Under the pieces are notes generated by a model, which was given only the letters and a program-made list of their open reading frames with translations, had not been told where the DNA came from and did no database searches. From Gammaproteobacteria bacterium (lineage in GTDB: Bacteria > Pseudomonadota > Gammaproteobacteria > Arenicellales > UBA868): a stretch of 42,255 nucleotides of DNA. The stretch's first letter is position 1, and each line of letters starts with the position of its first letter. Shown here one piece after another: positions 1-9,104 of the stretch. The DNA is taken from assembly GCA_022451485.1 (NCBI GenBank), contig JAKUQS010000025.1, positions 1 through 42,255 of the forward strand. Reading direction: 5' to 3'. The position numbers were made by a program, and so were the translations under genes.

Positions 1-352
1 CGCGGCTTGGGTCGGCAGTGCTATCAGAGGCCGCATACTCAATCATGGCGGCGGCATCCGCCGCTACTAACGCATTGGTTAAATTAGCCATTAAACTGAA
101 CATATATTCACGGCTACCCGGATCTTCGCGGTGCACCGTAAAAGACGGCACATCCCGGTAATATAAATTGGGCAACATAACGTAATAACCAGTCGCACTG
201 CTGCGTCGCGCCATGTCATGCAGTTCCTCCCGCTTTCCTGGCGCATCCATCAGGAACAAAATCACGGGATGCGGCCGGGTGGGCTCTGGGTGCGTTATAA
301 AAGTTGCCATGACACCATCAGCCGTCTTAATTTCAGTATTGTGTTCGATCAA
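1..352 (-). CDS. Dienelactone hydrolase family protein (N-terminal part; cut by window edge)
   Basis: Translating the reverse strand from a TTG at 352 gives about 117 residues that run off the left edge without a stop. The start IEHNTEIKTADG, the strand HPVILFLMDAPGK and the segment YYVMLPNLYYR match the N-terminal alpha/beta-hydrolase core of the dienelactone hydrolase family. That family hydrolyses cyclic or linear esters in the cytoplasm. The nucleophile and the rest of the catalytic triad would lie in the missing C-terminal part, so activity cannot be judged. The TTG is chosen because a GGGAGAG ribosome site lies just upstream and the family N-terminus begins there; an in-frame ATG lies 16 codons in. 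The gene is divergent from the GMC oxidoreductase, with 62 bases between the two starts. Confidence 0.75.
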   Translation of the reverse strand, partial: MIEHNTEIKTADGVMATFITHPEPTRPHPVILFLMDAPGKREELHDMARRSSATGYYVMLPNLYYRDVPSFTVHREDPGSREYMFSLMANLTNALVAADAAAMIEYAASDSTADPSR

Positions 353-414
353 TTTAACTCTCCCGTTTCGCTACCCTTATCACCGTTACACTAACGTATG
401 AGTGAGAGGATACC
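353..414. promoter_or_regulatory. Divergent intergenic region between dienelactone hydrolase and GMC oxidoreductase genes
   Basis: Sixty-two bases separate two divergent starts, so both promoters must sit here or overlap the genes. The ribosome site GAGAGGA (404-410) serves the rightward gene and GGGAGAG on the reverse strand serves the leftward gene. I see no convincing paired -35/-10 boxes. Confidence 0.4.
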
Positions 415-2025
415 GTGGAATTTGATTACATCGTAATTGGAGGCGGCACGGCAGGCTGCGTATTAGCCAACCGACTGTCGGCTGATCCGACCGTGTCAGT
501 CGTACTGCTTGAAGCCGGTGACAAAGATGACTACTTCTGGATTGATATTCCCGTCGGCTATCTTTATACCATCGCCAACCCTCGCACCGATTGGTGTTAC
601 CACACCGAAGTCGAACCCGGTCTCAACGGACGATCTATTGGCTATGCTCGCGGCAAAGTCCTTGGCGGCTGCTCTTCCATCAATGCCATGATCTATATGC
701 GGGGCCAAGCAAGCGATTTTGATCACTGGGCACAGCTCGGCAATAGAGGCTGGTCCTGGGATGACGTGCTACCTATTTTCAAGCGCTCTGAGGATTACCA
801 GCACGGTGCCGACGCGTTTCATGGGGCCGGGGGCGAACTGCGCGTTGAAGAGCGCCGAGTCAATTGGGAGATTCTCGACGCCTGGCGAGACGCGGCCGAG
901 GCCTGCGGTATTCCAAAGATCGATGAATTTAATCGGGGAGACAATTTTGGCAATGCCTATTTTCAGATGAATCAGCGGCGTGGAAAACGCTGGAGTGCCA
1001 GCAAGGCGTTTCTTCGACCCGTGCTGTCGCGCCCCAACCTCACAGTCATTACCAATGCCCACAGCCGTCGAATACTGGTAGAAACAGGTGATGCCAAAAA
1101 ACGGGCGACGGGCATTGAAGTCGACATCGCAACCAGTGGGACCCAAATCATTCGCGCCCGACGCGAAGTCATTCTCTCTGCCGGCGCCATTGGCTCACCA
1201 CAGCTACTGCAACTCTCGGGCATCGGTCCACCCGAACTATTACAAGCACTGGGTGTTCCAATCACACACGAGGTTGCCGGTGTGGGGGAAAACCTTCACG
1301 ACCACCTACAGGTGCGCATGGTGTACCAGGTTGAGAACGCCATTACACTCAATCAACGTGCGAACTCGCTCCTCGGTAAAGCAGCGATGGGACTTGAATA
1401 CCTGTTCATGAAAACAGGGCCACTGACCATGCCCCCCTCGCAGCTCGGCGCTTTTGCCAAGAGTGACGCGGATCAACTCTCAGCGAACATTGAATGGCAC
1501 GTGCAACCCTTGTCGCTGGATAAATTCGGTGATCCTTTACACTCGTTTAACGCGATTACCCCATCGGTCTGTAATCTGCGTCCAACCAGCCGTGGGCACC
1601 TTCACATAAAGACACCGGACCCCTATGATTACCCCGCGATCCAATTGAACTACCTTTCAACCGAGGAAGACCGCGAGGTGGCACTTGCTGGAATGCGCTA
1701 TACCCGGCGCATCATGAGCGCATCACCGCTCAGAAAATACAACCCGACTGAGTGGAAACCGGGCCCATCGATGGCATCCGACGATGAACTTTTGGCCGCA
1801 GCAGGCGATCTTGCCACTACCATCTTTCATCCGGTGGGTTCGTGCAAAATGGGTCGTGACACGATGGCTGTAGTTAACGATCGACTCGCCGTCCACGGTA
1901 TCGACAGCCTGCGTGTTATAGACGCATCCGTGATGCCCCACATCACCTCCGGTAACACGAACGCGCCCACCGTCATGATCGCTGAGAAAGGGGCCGAGTT
2001 CATCCTAGAGGATTCCAACCGATGA
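415..2025 (+). CDS. GMC family FAD-dependent oxidoreductase (choline dehydrogenase-like)
   Basis: This 536-residue flavoprotein probably oxidises an alcohol to an aldehyde or ketone with FAD. The N-terminus carries the ADP-binding Rossmann motif VIGGGTAGCVLA (about residues 7-18). The FAD-attachment region GKVLGGCSSINAM follows near residues 80-92, and GMC signature 2 (GAIGSPQLLQLSGIGP) lies near 257-272. The C-terminal catalytic His472 sits in HPVGSCKMG, and the partner Asn pair sits in SGNTNAP (about 514 and 516). Length is normal for bacterial GMC enzymes, and no signal peptide is visible. It starts with GTG at 415 behind GAGAGGA. BetA and alkanol dehydrogenases are the usual named homologues, but the substrate cannot be assigned from these motifs. 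The next gene, selO, starts 105 bases downstream. Confidence 0.9.
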   Translation: MEFDYIVIGGGTAGCVLANRLSADPTVSVVLLEAGDKDDYFWIDIPVGYLYTIANPRTDWCYHTEVEPGLNGRSIGYARGKVLGGCSSINAMIYMRGQASDFDHWAQLGNRGWSWDDVLPIFKRSEDYQHGADAFHGAGGELRVEERRVNWEILDAWRDAAEACGIPKIDEFNRGDNFGNAYFQMNQRRGKRWSASKAFLRPVLSRPNLTVITNAHSRRILVETGDAKKRATGIEVDIATSGTQIIRARREVILSAGAIGSPQLLQLSGIGPPELLQALGVPITHEVAGVGENLHDHLQVRMVYQVENAITLNQRANSLLGKAAMGLEYLFMKTGPLTMPPSQLGAFAKSDADQLSANIEWHVQPLSLDKFGDPLHSFNAITPSVCNLRPTSRGHLHIKTPDPYDYPAIQLNYLSTEEDREVALAGMRYTRRIMSASPLRKYNPTEWKPGPSMASDDELLAAAGDLATTIFHPVGSCKMGRDTMAVVNDRLAVHGIDSLRVIDASVMPHITSGNTNAPTVMIAEKGAEFILEDSNR

Positions 2026-2130
2026 CCCCCTGTACCGGGACGATGGCCGCCCCATGAGCCGCTACCGCCTTAAGGAATACGAGGCCGCAAACAGGGCACA
2101 CCACTCAGCGCTAGCCTTTTCTCGCCGGAG

Positions 2131-3540
2131 ATGACAGCCGCGCTAACCGGTTATCGACCGGACCCTCGCTTTCATCTTCTCGGGGACAATTTTTCTGATT
2201 CGGTGACAGCCGCCCAATTTCCAGCGCTCCGGCGTCGATTTCGAAACGAGCGTTGGGCTAGCCGCGTTGGCCTTAACACCCTAAGCCCTGAGGACTGGGA
2301 AACACACTTCGGTTACTTCACACCATTGCCGAATAACCTCGAGCAACCGCTTGCGATGCGCTATCACGGGCACCAGTTCGATCACTACAACCCGGATCTT
2401 GGCGATGGCCGTGGATTTCTCTTTGCGCAGCTTCGCGACGATCAAAATCGCCTGCTCGATCTTGGCACCAAAGGCTCCGGGCAAACACCTTGGTCGAGAA
2501 GCGGTGATGGACGCCTCACGTTAAAAGGTGGCGTCCGGGAAATCCTTGCCACAGAAATGCTTGAAGCGCTCGGTGTCAACACATCAAAAAGCTTTTCCCT
2601 CTTCGAGACCGGTGAAGCACTTGAGCGCCACGATGAACCCTCACCCACACGCGCATCTGTCCTTGTCAGGTTGAGTCACTCTCATATTCGCGTGGGCACT
2701 TTTCAACGTCATGCCTATGAAAAAAACGAGGCTGCACTCGGTGCCCTGCTCGAACACTGCATTGCACTCTACTATCCAGAGCTCGCCCACCACGCTTCAC
2801 CCGCGCTCGCCTTCCTTGAAGCCTTCAGCGAACGGGCCGCACATCTGTGCGGCCAGTGGCTGGGCGCAGGCTTCGTCCATGGCGTACTCAACAGTGACAA
2901 CCAGAACATTACGGGCGAGAGTTTTGACTACGGGCCCTGGCGATTCCTACCCATGATGGACGGCGGCTTCACGGCCGCTTATTTTGACCACAATGGCCTT
3001 TATGCTTATGGCCGCCAACCCAATGCGGTCGCACACAACGTTCATCGTCTTGGCGAATGCCTGCAACTCATCGACCCCACCTTGGAGATGAAATCACTCT
3101 TCGACACGTTTGCTCAAACCGTGAATCAAACCCATGTTAATCATGTTCTGTGGCGACTTGGCCTCGAAAAAACGCAGCCTGAAAAAGACGCTGCCCTGGC
3201 GCAATCCATGATCGAGTTCCTGGCCAAAGGCAGCGTCAACTACGCCACCTTCTTTCATGATCTTTTCGGTGGCGGCGATGCGCCTGAACGCGCGCGCCAA
3301 GGCCCCCGGGCTCCGGCCTATAGCGACGCGAGCTTTGATTCGTTAGCAGATCTTATATGCGAACGAGCGCCGCGCGAATGTCTCGGGAAGCAAAGCCATA
3401 TCCTGCAAGACGACTCGCCGTGTGACCTCTTGGTCGAGGAGGTCGAGTCCATCTGGGATGCCATTGCAACAGAAGATGATTGGCAGCCGTTTGAGAAAAA
3501 GGTCGCCGATATCCGTGCGCTCGGCCAAGCACTGGCTTAG
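2131..3540 (+). CDS. selO: SelO family pseudokinase-fold protein AMPylase (YdiU/UPF0061)
   Basis: This 469-residue protein belongs to the SelO family, which uses an inverted ATP-binding mode in a kinase fold to transfer AMP to protein Ser/Thr/Tyr, linked to redox stress. Diagnostic segments are RYHGHQFDHYNPDLGDGRG, LGTKGSGQTPWSRSGDGR with LTLKGGVRE after it, LVRLSHSHIRVGTFQR, and the metal-binding loop HGVLNSDNQNITG. It resembles the alpha/gammaproteobacterial subgroup that starts with a short PDPRFHLLGD-type N-terminus. The ATG at 2131 is the first start after an in-frame stop (2071-2073); the ribosome site is poor, because GGAG directly abuts the ATG. A 27-codon open frame (2054-2134) ends in ATGA overlap with this start and might couple translation, but it has no other support. 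Confidence 0.93.
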   Translation: MTAALTGYRPDPRFHLLGDNFSDSVTAAQFPALRRRFRNERWASRVGLNTLSPEDWETHFGYFTPLPNNLEQPLAMRYHGHQFDHYNPDLGDGRGFLFAQLRDDQNRLLDLGTKGSGQTPWSRSGDGRLTLKGGVREILATEMLEALGVNTSKSFSLFETGEALERHDEPSPTRASVLVRLSHSHIRVGTFQRHAYEKNEAALGALLEHCIALYYPELAHHASPALAFLEAFSERAAHLCGQWLGAGFVHGVLNSDNQNITGESFDYGPWRFLPMMDGGFTAAYFDHNGLYAYGRQPNAVAHNVHRLGECLQLIDPTLEMKSLFDTFAQTVNQTHVNHVLWRLGLEKTQPEKDAALAQSMIEFLAKGSVNYATFFHDLFGGGDAPERARQGPRAPAYSDASFDSLADLICERAPRECLGKQSHILQDDSPCDLLVEEVESIWDAIATEDDWQPFEKKVADIRALGQALA

Positions 3541-3579
3541 ATTCCAGTCAGCATCAATGATGTGACGCTAACCCCGGCA

Positions 3580-4392
3580 TCAGGCCGACTCCCCTTGTTG
3601 ATCACGCCATTTGATTGCGGCCTTGAGGCCCTGTTCTTCAGCGATGCGAAGGAACGCCCGCTTGGTGGGCATCCCTTCGCCTTCAATTCGAATATCGGCC
3701 TCGAGATTCCATTGCAGTGCTTGTTCGAGCCCCATGATGGCATACGCTTCGTTGATTGCACGCTTGGTCTCACGCATTAACGGTCGATCGATCTTCGCGA
3801 GTTGACGCGCCAACAAACACGCTTCGACAAGGTGTTCGCCAACCGGCACCACTCGGTTAATTAATCCCATGTCGTGGGCGGCGTGTGCATCAAGGTTATC
3901 CATGCCAAGCAGGATGATTTCCTTGGCGCGCTTTGGACCCACCAACCAGGGCAACAACATGACCACGATCCCTGCCCCAAAACGAAGCTCCGGTTCGCCG
4001 AAGAACGCATCTTCACTGGCGACCGTCATGTCACACGCCATCGTCAGCTCAAACGCGCCCGCCAATGCAGGGCCATGAACAGCCGCTACGGTGGGTTTAT
4101 CCAGATACCAGAACTGCATGCACGCCTTAAAGTCCTTTTCCAACACAGGGCGCCACGCCTCCCTACCCGATGGCCGCGCACCCGCCTGGGCCTTGAGGTC
4201 AAAGCCGCTTGAAAAACCGCGGCCGGCTCCTGTGACCACCACGGCGCGGATCGCATCATCTTCTTCCGCTTGTGTGACTGCCTGCATAAGTGCATCGAGC
4301 ATCGCCGCATCCATTGCGTTCAACCGCTCAGGACGATTGAGCGTAATCACCGCAACCGGGCCGTCTGCTTCATATAGTATTGAATCTGTCAT
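3580..4392 (-). CDS. Enoyl-CoA hydratase/isomerase (crotonase) family protein
   Basis: This 270-residue crotonase-superfamily enzyme acts on acyl-CoA thioesters in the cytoplasm. The oxyanion-hole region is GFSSGFDLKAQ (about 59-69), and the second half, GPALAGAFELTMACD, carries Glu115. Glu135 lies in FGEPELRFGAG. These two glutamates have the 20-residue spacing of the catalytic pair of rat crotonase (E144/E164), so hydratase activity is plausible, though the family also includes isomerases and hydrolases. It is the last gene of a leftward run: its start lies 9 bases after the antiporter stop, so the two are almost certainly co-transcribed. It converges on selO with 39 bases between them, and I see no terminator hairpin in that gap. 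Confidence 0.9.
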   Translation of the reverse strand: MTDSILYEADGPVAVITLNRPERLNAMDAAMLDALMQAVTQAEEDDAIRAVVVTGAGRGFSSGFDLKAQAGARPSGREAWRPVLEKDFKACMQFWYLDKPTVAAVHGPALAGAFELTMACDMTVASEDAFFGEPELRFGAGIVVMLLPWLVGPKRAKEIILLGMDNLDAHAAHDMGLINRVVPVGEHLVEACLLARQLAKIDRPLMRETKRAINEAYAIMGLEQALQWNLEADIRIEGEGMPTKRAFLRIAEEQGLKAAIKWRDQQGESA

Positions 4393-4401
4393 TATCGATT
4401 C

Positions 4402-5637
4402 TCAGTAGTTGTCCGCCGGTACTGGATTTTTAATCCCAGACTCATCTTCGCTTAACCACCGCTCACCACTCCAACTGATGGCCCAAGCACCCACAGGGGC
4501 TGTCAGCAATATACTTAAAACCGCCACTGCCAGGATGATCTCTCCGGGGTCTGTCGGGCGACCGGCCAGCCCGAGCGCAACCAAAGCACCGCCGCCAATC
4601 GCCGCCTGCACCGTCGCCTTGGGCCAGGCAGCGATCACCACAAACCACCGTTCTTGGCGATTGAAGGCACTGCGCAATAAACAGAGCCAGGTTCCAACAC
4701 TGCGAGCCACCAGGCCTAACACAATCAGTAAGGCACCCGCGAGGCCCGACGCCATTGCGACCCGTAGATCCACCTGCGCGCCCACCAGAACAAAAAGCAG
4801 TATCTCAGCGAAGATCCACAGCTTGGCAAGCTGTAACGATATGGCACCAGCCATCGTTTTATCCTGCTCGCGCAATACCATCCCGATCGCCATCACTGCT
4901 AGCAACGCAGGAAACGGCAACCACGGCACAAACGCTTTAAGCTGAAACAGTAATACAGACATCGAAAGCACCACCAGAACCTGGCGGGTAGTGCGCGCAC
5001 CAAATTGACGAAACAAAACAAACAATCCAAACCCAACCACCACACCGATAACCAGGCCCAACGCGATGGAAACGGGAATACCCCCGAGCTGCCAAACAAG
5101 CGATAGCTCGCGACCGGTCAAGAGACCTACCAACACGCCATAGACCACGATCACAAAAACATCGTCAATGGCCGAGGCCGCAAGCACCATCTGCGGAATA
5201 CCCTTACCCGTCCCTTTTTTTCGATCAATAAAACCCAGCATTAAGTGGACAATCACCGCCGGTGAGACCGCGGCCAACACGGCGCCCAACACAGCAGACT
5301 CCAGCCAGGTAAGACCCAGCAATGGCGGACCGAGTAACGTGATGGCCAGGCCCTCGATGACGGCCGGCACGATGGCGAGAAGCAGCACTCGACCCCCCAC
5401 TTGCCGCAAGGATTCCCGGCTCACTTCGAGACCCGCGCGCAGCAAGATAATGATCAGCGCGCCGAGTCGCAGTTCCTCCGACAATGCGATGAGCGATGGA
5501 CTGATCCAACCCAAAAGAAAAGGTCCGCCGATCACACCCACAATCAACAAACCGACCAATCCGGGAATCGCCACTCGACGGAACGCCCAGTCGATGAGCA
5601 CTCCGATGATTAATAAAATAGCGATCGCAACAAGCAT
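4402..5637 (-). CDS. Cation:proton antiporter (CPA family, NhaP/Kef-like)
   Basis: This 411-residue integral membrane protein has about a dozen hydrophobic helices and no cytoplasmic regulatory domain. The core motif AASAIDDVFVIVVYG places the paired ion-binding aspartates Asp158/Asp159 in mid-protein, as in electrogenic CPA-type sodium(potassium)/proton exchangers. The segment LAAVSPAVIV (about 121-130) is the conserved unwound-helix region. It would exchange H+ for Na+ or K+ across the inner membrane. The gene starts 6 bases after the NtaA-type monooxygenase stop and ends 9 bases before the crotonase, so it belongs to the operon. An antiporter between two metabolic enzymes is unusual and could instead serve pH homeostasis or efflux of an acidic product. 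Confidence 0.88.
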   Translation of the reverse strand: MLVAIAILLIIGVLIDWAFRRVAIPGLVGLLIVGVIGGPFLLGWISPSLIALSEELRLGALIIILLRAGLEVSRESLRQVGGRVLLLAIVPAVIEGLAITLLGPPLLGLTWLESAVLGAVLAAVSPAVIVHLMLGFIDRKKGTGKGIPQMVLAASAIDDVFVIVVYGVLVGLLTGRELSLVWQLGGIPVSIALGLVIGVVVGFGLFVLFRQFGARTTRQVLVVLSMSVLLFQLKAFVPWLPFPALLAVMAIGMVLREQDKTMAGAISLQLAKLWIFAEILLFVLVGAQVDLRVAMASGLAGALLIVLGLVARSVGTWLCLLRSAFNRQERWFVVIAAWPKATVQAAIGGGALVALGLAGRPTDPGEIILAVAVLSILLTAPVGAWAISWSGERWLSEDESGIKNPVPADNY

Positions 5638-5643
5638 CGACTT

Positions 5644-7002
5644 TCAATCTCCGGGTACAGCGGCCGGCTGATAGTCATCAAGGCCTAGATTCCCTCGTAG
5701 CGTGGTACCACGGTAGTCATGCTGATGCAGTCCCCGTCGTTGTAATTCAGGCACCACCAAACGCACGAACGCCTCATAAGCACCGGGCACATGGGTTGCC
5801 GCCAGTACAAAGCCGTCGCAGGCCCCTGTGGTGAACCACTCTTCCATCCCATCAGCTACCTGCTGCGGTGAACCGACAAAATGCACTGCCTCCTTAATGG
5901 TGCCGCGCTGGCTGAACTGAACAAAATCGTTGACGCTCGGGTTCGGATTGCCGCTCAAACGGACTACTCGATCACGGATCGCCTGCAACCCACTGATCGA
6001 TGCCATTTCGTCATCACTAAAAGGCGCATCCAGCGCCTTGGAGGAAAAATCAAAGTTGAGCGCCTCCGACAATAAGGCCAAGGTGTCGATCGGCTTGGCC
6101 AGCGCATCAATAGCGGCAAATTGATCCTCTGCCGCCGACTGACTCTCGGCCACCGTCACATAAACCAGCGGTGCAACGCGAAATGCACCCGGCGCGCGCC
6201 CAAGTAAAACCGACTCCTCCTGCAGCGCCGCGTAGGCTTTTCGGCCAAATTCCAATGTCGGGAAAATCGCGAAAATGACCTCCCCCCAACGCACCGCAAA
6301 CTGCCGACCGCGACCGCTTTGACCGGCCTGAATAATAACGGGGTGATCCTGCGGCGAAGGTGGCACCGTGAACGGCCCTCTAGAATCAAACCATTGTCCA
6401 TGATGATCCAAACGCCGCACTTTATCGGGATCAGCAAACAGCCCTTCAGCCTTATCAATGCGAATAGCATCGGCCGACCAGGTATTCCAGTGGCCGATTA
6501 CCACTTCCAGAAATTCATCCGCGCGATCATAGCGAAGGTCATGCGCGGGCAATTCCCGTGCGCCAAAATTGGCTGCTTCGGAATCATTCAGCGAGGTCAC
6601 CACATTCCATCCAGCCCGCCCCCCTGACATGTGGTCGAGCGTTGAAAACGTTCGCGCGACATGGAAAGGTTCGTAATAAGTCGTCGAACAGGTACTCGCA
6701 AGACCCAGGTGAGAAGTCACCATAGCCATGGCAGTCAAAAGCGGAATCGGATCCATTTTCACCACTCGCACGCCGTGGCGCACCGCCTCCGCATGATCAG
6801 CACCGTAAATATCGGGCATCGCCAGGCGATCATCGAAAAATGCCATGTGAAAGCGCCCGCTTTCGAGAATTCTTGCTACTCGCTGGTAGTAATCAGCACT
6901 CAGAAAATCCGGCGCCGCATCAGGGTGACGCCATGAAGCAGGGTAATTAGAACAATTCTGTGCTTGCATAAAGCCAACCAGAACCATCTCACGTGCTGTC
7001 AT
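5644..7002 (-). CDS. NtaA/SnaA/DszA-type LLM class flavin-dependent monooxygenase
   Basis: This 452-residue protein belongs to the NtaA/SnaA/SoxA(DszA) branch of bacterial luciferase-like monooxygenases. These use FMNH2 supplied by a separate reductase to hydroxylate or cleave C-N or C-S bonds. Family landmarks are FHMAFFDDRLAMPDIYG (about 51-67), STTYYEPFHVARTFSTLDHMS (about 106-126) and GGRAGWNVVTSLND (about 127-140), followed by RYDRADEFLEV and the C-terminal half HPVIIQAGQSGRGR. Length is typical (430-460). A clear ribosome site (AGGAGAG) precedes the ATG. No flavin reductase is in the window, so FMNH2 must come from elsewhere. It follows two F420-type LLM genes and precedes the antiporter by 6 bases. 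Confidence 0.92.
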   Translation of the reverse strand: MTAREMVLVGFMQAQNCSNYPASWRHPDAAPDFLSADYYQRVARILESGRFHMAFFDDRLAMPDIYGADHAEAVRHGVRVVKMDPIPLLTAMAMVTSHLGLASTCSTTYYEPFHVARTFSTLDHMSGGRAGWNVVTSLNDSEAANFGARELPAHDLRYDRADEFLEVVIGHWNTWSADAIRIDKAEGLFADPDKVRRLDHHGQWFDSRGPFTVPPSPQDHPVIIQAGQSGRGRQFAVRWGEVIFAIFPTLEFGRKAYAALQEESVLLGRAPGAFRVAPLVYVTVAESQSAAEDQFAAIDALAKPIDTLALLSEALNFDFSSKALDAPFSDDEMASISGLQAIRDRVVRLSGNPNPSVNDFVQFSQRGTIKEAVHFVGSPQQVADGMEEWFTTGACDGFVLAATHVPGAYEAFVRLVVPELQRRGLHQHDYRGTTLRGNLGLDDYQPAAVPGD

Positions 7003-7080
7003 TGAGCAACTCTCCTTACAGGGCGTGATCCAGTTTCGACTTAACGCAAACCGGCTGTGCTCGCCTCGGCGACCGCTGGA

Positions 7081-8094
7081 CTAAAGCTTTCTCAGCTCGG
7101 GCAACAGCTCCTTTGAAATAAGATTGATGCTAGCGGTCGCATCAGCGACCGGCATACCTGCCCAGTGAGTGCGAAAGATTAGGTGATTAACACCAAGCTG
7201 TTCCCAGTACGGCTTGAGCTGTTCGTAACATTCCTCGGGACTGCCGATAATGAAACGATCCTTGATCAATTCATCAAAATCCTTGTCGAATGATTCATCA
7301 TCTGGCATTACACCATCCTGACCCCAAGACGCATAATTTTGGTACTTACCAAAAAGATAGGGTCCCGCTTTTTCTAACGCCGTTGCACGATCCTTCGCGC
7401 AGTAGAGCTCTTTGATGATGGGCAATTCGGCGGGAAAAGGCTTACCACATGCATCGAGTTCGGCACGGTAGAGATCCAGCTGCCTAAGATGCGTCGCAAT
7501 AGTTGAGTGAGGGCTGACGAACCAGGAATCGCCTACGCGTGCAGCGCGCACGACCGCCTTGTCGTTGTTGGCACCCACCCAAATAGGCGGACTTGGTGTC
7601 TGAACAGGGCGTATATTCATTCGCACGTTGTCTAACTTGCAAGTTTCACTGTCGTGACTAACTGAATCTTCGGTCCAAAGGCGATGAACAAGTTCAAGGT
7701 ACTCTTCGAAACGTTTTACACGCGTTCCTTTCGGCACACGGAACGCATCGAACTCAGTCTCTCTGTAACCAATGCCAACTCCAAAAATAAAATTACCGTT
7801 GGCAATAATGTCTAATGTCGCAACGGTTTCTGCGATGTAAACAGGATTGTGCAGGTTCACAAGAAGGAGGCCCAAACCCGTTGTCATATCACCCGCTTCG
7901 GGAATCAGTCGAGTAAGAAATGGGACCAATTGGAGTTGCTTGTTGTTTCCCTCGTTGAGGTAATGTTGTCCGGAGAAAAGCGAATCCCAACCACCGTCTC
8001 GAGCAGCATGCACCATCTCAATTTGCCCCGCCAGCGCCTGCACCATATCCGTGTCCAGGTGCTGCTGATTAGTCGTAAAAAGTCCCACCTTCAT
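7081..8094 (-). CDS. LLM class flavin/F420-dependent oxidoreductase
   Basis: This roughly 337-residue protein has the single-domain TIM-barrel fold of the luciferase-like family. Landmarks are MKVGLFTTNQQ at the N-terminus, DSLFSGQHYLNEG (about 38-50), NPVYIAETVATLDIIANGNF (about 83-102) with GVGIGYRETEFDAF after it, and the barrel strand PPIWVGANNDKAVVRAAR. The GQHYL segment takes the place of the DH motif seen in the F420 sugar dehydrogenases. Whether it uses F420H2, FMNH2 or both is not readable from sequence, but its setting beside F420 genes favours F420. I take the second ATG (8094) because AGGGAG lies 8 bases from it but only 2 from the ATG at 8100. It is the second gene of the leftward operon. 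Confidence 0.88.
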   Translation of the reverse strand: MKVGLFTTNQQHLDTDMVQALAGQIEMVHAARDGGWDSLFSGQHYLNEGNNKQLQLVPFLTRLIPEAGDMTTGLGLLLVNLHNPVYIAETVATLDIIANGNFIFGVGIGYRETEFDAFRVPKGTRVKRFEEYLELVHRLWTEDSVSHDSETCKLDNVRMNIRPVQTPSPPIWVGANNDKAVVRAARVGDSWFVSPHSTIATHLRQLDLYRAELDACGKPFPAELPIIKELYCAKDRATALEKAGPYLFGKYQNYASWGQDGVMPDDESFDKDFDELIKDRFIIGSPEECYEQLKPYWEQLGVNHLIFRTHWAGMPVADATASINLISKELLPELRKL

Positions 8095-8171
8095 AGTCAT
8101 GTCTCCCTAAAGCCGCAGTGCCGCACTCATCCTTTGAGCGGTGCGTCGATCAATCCAAACCACCAAAACAA

Positions 8172-9011
8172 TTACCCACTAATGAATTGCGCAAACTGGT
8201 CGACCAGCGGCAACACCGTGTCCTTGCCCTCAGACGGCAGAGTAAAAAGTGCCCGGTCAACGCCCGCAGCCCGACATTCGTCTATATAACTGCTCTCGGG
8301 ACGAGTCCCAAATAAGGTAACTGAAAGAGTACTCATCTCGCGCCCAACCTCGTCGGCAAATTGCTTCAATCGATCCATCTCGGCCTGCGGATCCGTAAAT
8401 CCACGCCCACGCGGAATCCACCCGTCGCAAAACTCAACAATTCGGCGCAGCGAATATTTCGTCTCGCCGCCAAGTAGAATCGGCGGGTGTGGTTTCTGCA
8501 CCGGTTTCGGCCACGACCAGATGGCATCAAACTGCGTAAATTCACCGTGATAACTTGCGGCATCTTGCGTCCAGATAGCCTGCATGGCTTTGGCTCGATC
8601 CACCATGACGCGAAATCTGGTGTCAAAAACTGTGCCATGATTTTCCATTTCCTCGAGATTCCAACCCGCACCAATCCCGAACTCAAAACGGCCATTCGAC
8701 AGAAGATCTAACGTTGCCACTTCTTTGGCCGTCACGATCGGATCGCGTTCAGTCAGTAGACAAATACCGGTACCAATACGCAAATTACGCGTCGCTGCAG
8801 CGGCCGCCATAAGGCCCACAAACGGATCAAGGGTGTGGGAATACTCCTTGGGTAGATCACCTCCACCCGGCCAGGGTGTCTGTCGACTCGAAGGAATGTG
8901 CGTGTGTTCCGGCACAAAAAGGGACTCAAAGCCTCTCTCTTCGAGTGCCACAGCAAGGTCTACCAATGGCATCGAATACTCGGTCGGAAACATGTAAACG
9001 CCAATTTTCAT
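8172..9011 (-). CDS. LLM class F420-dependent oxidoreductase (TIGR03619-like)
   Basis: About 279 residues, beginning MKIGVYMFPTEYSMP. The order of motifs (FVPEHTHIPSSRQTPWPGG, DPFVGLMAAAAATRNLRIGTG, RDPIVTAKEVATLDLLS, RFEFGIGAGWNLEEMENHG, then WPKPVQKPHPPILLGGETK) is that of the probable F420-dependent TIGR03619 family described first in Mycobacterium. I set the start at 9011, where GGAG lies 8 bases upstream and the family N-terminus begins; a longer frame back to 9098 adds 29 residues that do not look like the family. It heads the leftward five-gene run (9011 to 3580) and is divergent from cofC. Its substrate is unknown. Confidence 0.9.
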   Translation of the reverse strand: MKIGVYMFPTEYSMPLVDLAVALEERGFESLFVPEHTHIPSSRQTPWPGGGDLPKEYSHTLDPFVGLMAAAAATRNLRIGTGICLLTERDPIVTAKEVATLDLLSNGRFEFGIGAGWNLEEMENHGTVFDTRFRVMVDRAKAMQAIWTQDAASYHGEFTQFDAIWSWPKPVQKPHPPILLGGETKYSLRRIVEFCDGWIPRGRGFTDPQAEMDRLKQFADEVGREMSTLSVTLFGTRPESSYIDECRAAGVDRALFTLPSEGKDTVLPLVDQFAQFISG

Positions 9012-9104
9012 CACTTCTTCTCCACTGCAACGGGTTGTCAGAACATAATCCCCACTATACCGTCTCATTGTAACGATCAACACCACACCGATTGACAACG
9101 ATTC
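9012..9104. promoter_or_regulatory. Divergent promoter region between LLM operon and cofC
   Basis: These 93 bases separate the leftward LLM operon from cofC. On the reverse strand a TATAGT (-10-like, 9059-9054) follows TTGATC (9080-9075) at a short 15-base spacing, a possible sigma-70 promoter for the LLM operon. The heptamer GTTGTCA occurs at 9034-9040 and again, inverted, at 9093-9099; this pair could be an operator. No clear promoter for cofC is visible. Confidence 0.35.

Noticed and set aside
2054..2134. 26-residue open frame before selO with ATGA overlap
   Set aside because: No ribosome site and no recognisable protein; kept only as a remark on selO.
4409..5671. Long open frames antisense to the antiporter (4409-4945 and 5168-5671)
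   Set aside because: They lie opposite a clear membrane protein and show composition expected of the complementary strand; no family resemblance.
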